Positions 4,220-6,113 of a stretch of 6,113 nucleotides of DNA are shown here, piece by piece. The translations under genes were made by a program, and so were the position numbers. Source of the stretch: Oscillospiraceae bacterium. GTDB taxonomy: Bacteria > Bacillota > Clostridia > Oscillospirales > Ruminococcaceae. Each line of letters opens with the position of its first letter. Positions within the stretch are counted from its first letter, which is position 1. The DNA is taken from contig SVNB01000098.1 in NCBI GenBank assembly GCA_015067125.1, forward strand, positions 1 to 6,113, in the 5' to 3' direction. The notes beneath the pieces were generated by a model that ran no database searches, was not told the DNA's origin, and worked only from the letters and a program-made list of their open reading frames with translations.

Positions 4220-6113
4220 TCAGAGCTTTTGTTCAAGAATCGGTTTAAGGAACTTGCCGGTATAGGATTTTTCGCAGGCCGCAACCTCTTCCGGAGTGCC
4301 GGCCACCACAAGAGTACCGCCTCCGTCGCCGCCTTCCGGTCCAAGGTCGATGATGTGATCGGCAACCTTTATAACGTCAAGGTTATGTTCTATAAGGATA
4401 ACCGTGTTGCCGCCATCGACCAGCTTTTGCAGAACTTCTATAAGCTTGTGAACATCCGCCGTATGAAGTCCGGTGGTGGGTTCATCAAGAATATAAACCG
4501 TCTTGCCGGTAGGGCGTTTGGAAAGTTCCGTCGCAAGCTTTACTCGCTGTGCTTCGCCGCCGGAAAGTGTGGTTGCCGCCTGGCCAAGAGTTACATATCC
4601 AAGGCCCACTTCGGAAAGAACCTGTATCTTTCTTTTTATCTTCGGCACGTTATCAAAGAACAAAAGAGCTTCTTCAACCGTCATATTCAGTATATCGCTG
4701 ATATTTTTGCCTTTATAGTGCACTTCCAAAGTTTCGCGGTTATAGCGTTTGCCCTTACAAACTTCACAGGGAACAAAAATATTCGGCAAAAAGTGCATTT
4801 CTATTTCTATTATGCCGTCGCCTTCGCAAGCTTCGCAGCGGCCGCCGCGAACGTTAAAGGAATAGCGGCCGGCGTTATATCCCCTTGCTTTGGATTCCGC
4901 AGTTTCCGCAAAAAGATTGCGGATATCTGTGAAAACGCCGGTATATGTTGCCGGGTTGGAGCGGGGCGTTCTGCCAATGGGCGACTGGTCTATGCAGATA
5001 ACCTTATCAAGGTTTTCTTCGCCCTCGATCCCTTCGCAGTGGCCGGGAATATGCTTTGCCCTGTTAAGATCCCTTGCAAGGGTTTTATAAAGAATTTCGT
5101 TTACAAGAGAACTTTTTCCGCTGCCGGAAACACCTGTTACAACCGTAAGTTTTCCAAGGGGAAATTCCACATCGATATGTTTAAGGTTATTTTCATAAGC
5201 TCCGCGCACTATGATTTTTTTACCGCTGCCTTCTCTTCTTTTTTCGGGAATCTCTATCTTTTTTCTGCCGGAAAGATACGCGCCCGTAACAGATTCTTCG
5301 CAGGCCATAATATCTTCCACTTTGCCGGAACACACCACGTTTCCGCCGTGGATGCCCGCTCCGGGGCCTATATCAACTATGTGATCCGCCGCAAGCATGG
5401 TATCTGTATCGTGCTCAACAACGATAACCGTGTTGCCAAGGTCGCGCAGGTGTTTAAGGGTATCTATAAGTTTTTCGTTATCACGCTGATGAAGGCCGAT
5501 GCTGGGTTCATCAAGAATATAAAGAACGCCCATAAGCGAAGAGCCTATCTGGGTGGCAAGGCGGATTCTTTGCGCTTCTCCGCCGGAAAGCGTGGTTGCG
5601 CTTCTGGAAAGAGTAAGATATTCCAGACCAACGTTTTTAAGAAAACCAAGACGGGCTTTTATCTCTTTTATTATAAGATAAGAAATCATCTTTTCGCGTT
5701 CGGTAAGCTGCATATTTTCGACGAAATCCAAAGCTTCCTTTACGGACATCTTTGTAAAATCGCTGATGTTTTTTCCGCAGACCGTTACGCCAAGAGATAT
5801 GGGTTTAAGCCTTTCGCCGTGGCAGTCCGGACAATCGACAGCGCGCATCTGCAGGGCTATTTCTTCTTTCATCCATTCGCTGTTTGTTTCACGAAAGCGG
5901 CGTTCCATATTGTTTATAATGCCCTCGAACTCGCTTTCAAAATATCCGTGCATGCTGTTGCTTTCGCGCTTTACTTTAAGTTTTTTGCCCTTGCTGCCGT
6001 AAAGCAGAACGTCAATTACCTCTTTGGGCAAATCTTTTACCGGAACGTCAAGAGAAAATTTATATTCTGCCGCCAATGCGTCGTAATAATTCTGGGCAAT
6101 GCCGCCTTCGTAA
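4220..6113 (-). CDS. uvrA: Excinuclease ABC subunit A (UvrA), C-terminal two thirds
   Basis: The frame is open to the window edge, giving 630 visible residues (numbered from the codon at 6110-6112). Known: UvrA is the damage-sensing ATPase dimer of nucleotide excision repair, working with UvrB and UvrC. Seen, in order: CPDCHGERL near 94-102; first-domain ABC signature LSGGEAQR at 175-182 and Walker B ILDEP at 199-203; second-domain Walker A GVSGSGKSS at 327-335; the C-terminal zinc module, CEAC at 426-429 and CEVC at 449-452; second signature LSGGEAQR at 516-523 and Walker B ILDEP at 541-545. The distance from the second Walker A lysine to the end (about 297 aa) fits the 940-960-aa family, so about 310 N-terminal residues, with the first Walker A, lie outside. 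A TTG at 6076 is internal, not a start. All visible motifs are intact. It is followed at ten bases by the first paralog gene. Confidence 0.98.
   Translation of the reverse strand, partial: YEGGIAQNYYDALAAEYKFSLDVPVKDLPKEVIDVLLYGSKGKKLKVKRESNSMHGYFESEFEGIINNMERRFRETNSEWMKEEIALQMRAVDCPDCHGERLKPISLGVTVCGKNISDFTKMSVKEALDFVENMQLTEREKMISYLIIKEIKARLGFLKNVGLEYLTLSRSATTLSGGEAQRIRLATQIGSSLMGVLYILDEPSIGLHQRDNEKLIDTLKHLRDLGNTVIVVEHDTDTMLAADHIVDIGPGAGIHGGNVVCSGKVEDIMACEESVTGAYLSGRKKIEIPEKRREGSGKKIIVRGAYENNLKHIDVEFPLGKLTVVTGVSGSGKSSLVNEILYKTLARDLNRAKHIPGHCEGIEGEENLDKVICIDQSPIGRTPRSNPATYTGVFTDIRNLFAETAESKARGYNAGRYSFNVRGGRCEACEGDGIIEIEMHFLPNIFVPCEVCKGKRYNRETLEVHYKGKNISDILNMTVEEALLFFDNVPKIKRKIQVLSEVGLGYVTLGQAATTLSGGEAQRVKLATELSKRPTGKTVYILDEPTTGLHTADVHKLIEVLQKLVDGGNTVILIEHNLDVIKVADHIIDLGPEGGDGGGTLVVAGTPEEVAACEKSYTGKFLKPILEQKL

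Noticed and set aside
4210..4365. A 52-residue N-terminal extension of the first paralog (start at 4365)
   Set aside because: It lies almost wholly inside the uvrA 3' end in another frame, its composition is unlike the rest, and GGAGG in the gap fixes ATG at 4209.
6074..6113. TTG at 6076 as the true start of the UvrA protein
   Set aside because: The frame stays open upstream to the window edge, the visible protein begins mid-family, and the first Walker A and first zinc module are missing, so the gene simply continues outside.

Overview
The window reads as chromosomal DNA from a low-to-moderate-GC Firmicute, most likely a gut-type clostridium (Oscillospirales/Ruminococcaceae-like). This is inferred from the strong AGGAG ribosome binding sites, the short intrinsic terminators with T-tracts, the stand-alone RlmL-type methyltransferase of Gram-positive length, and a DivIVA-type protein carrying an FGGFNKEEVLKYID-like N-terminus. 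All supported genes lie on the minus strand, so transcription runs from high to low coordinates. No mobile element, CRISPR array, tRNA or rRNA was seen, and there is no gene-free stretch longer than about 110 bases.

Right block (6113 down to about 2985): the C-terminal two thirds of uvrA (excision repair ATPase) enters from beyond the window. Ten bases after its stop begins the first of two tandem paralogous genes of unknown function (191 and 183 aa). The first has a YHGS...YIYMST pattern that resembles ADP-ribosyltransferase-fold proteins; the second keeps the rest of the protein but has lost both signature segments. A strong intrinsic terminator closes this probable uvrA-paralog-paralog operon.

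Middle block (about 2933 down to 1920): a separately promoted DivIVA-like coiled-coil gene. Its reading frame stops right after a run of six T, but the +1 frame continues for 63 codons as a Pro/Lys-rich tail with an amphipathic end. That tail stops four bases before an intrinsic terminator. The most likely reading is one 311-aa protein interrupted by a one-base homopolymer indel (a sequence error or a real mutation). Recoding is a less likely alternative.

Left block (1912 down to 1): a THUMP-type rRNA guanine-N2 methyltransferase gene (rlmL/ypsC type, GTG start) translationally coupled through an ATGA overlap to an LCM-family SAM methyltransferase gene that runs out of the window. The ribosome binding site of rlmL sits directly behind the preceding terminator, with no room for a promoter between them. 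Expression of this pair therefore probably depends on terminator read-through or attenuation. The most novel parts of the window are the two paralogs behind uvrA, the frameshifted DivIVA tail, and the terminator/RBS arrangement before rlmL.
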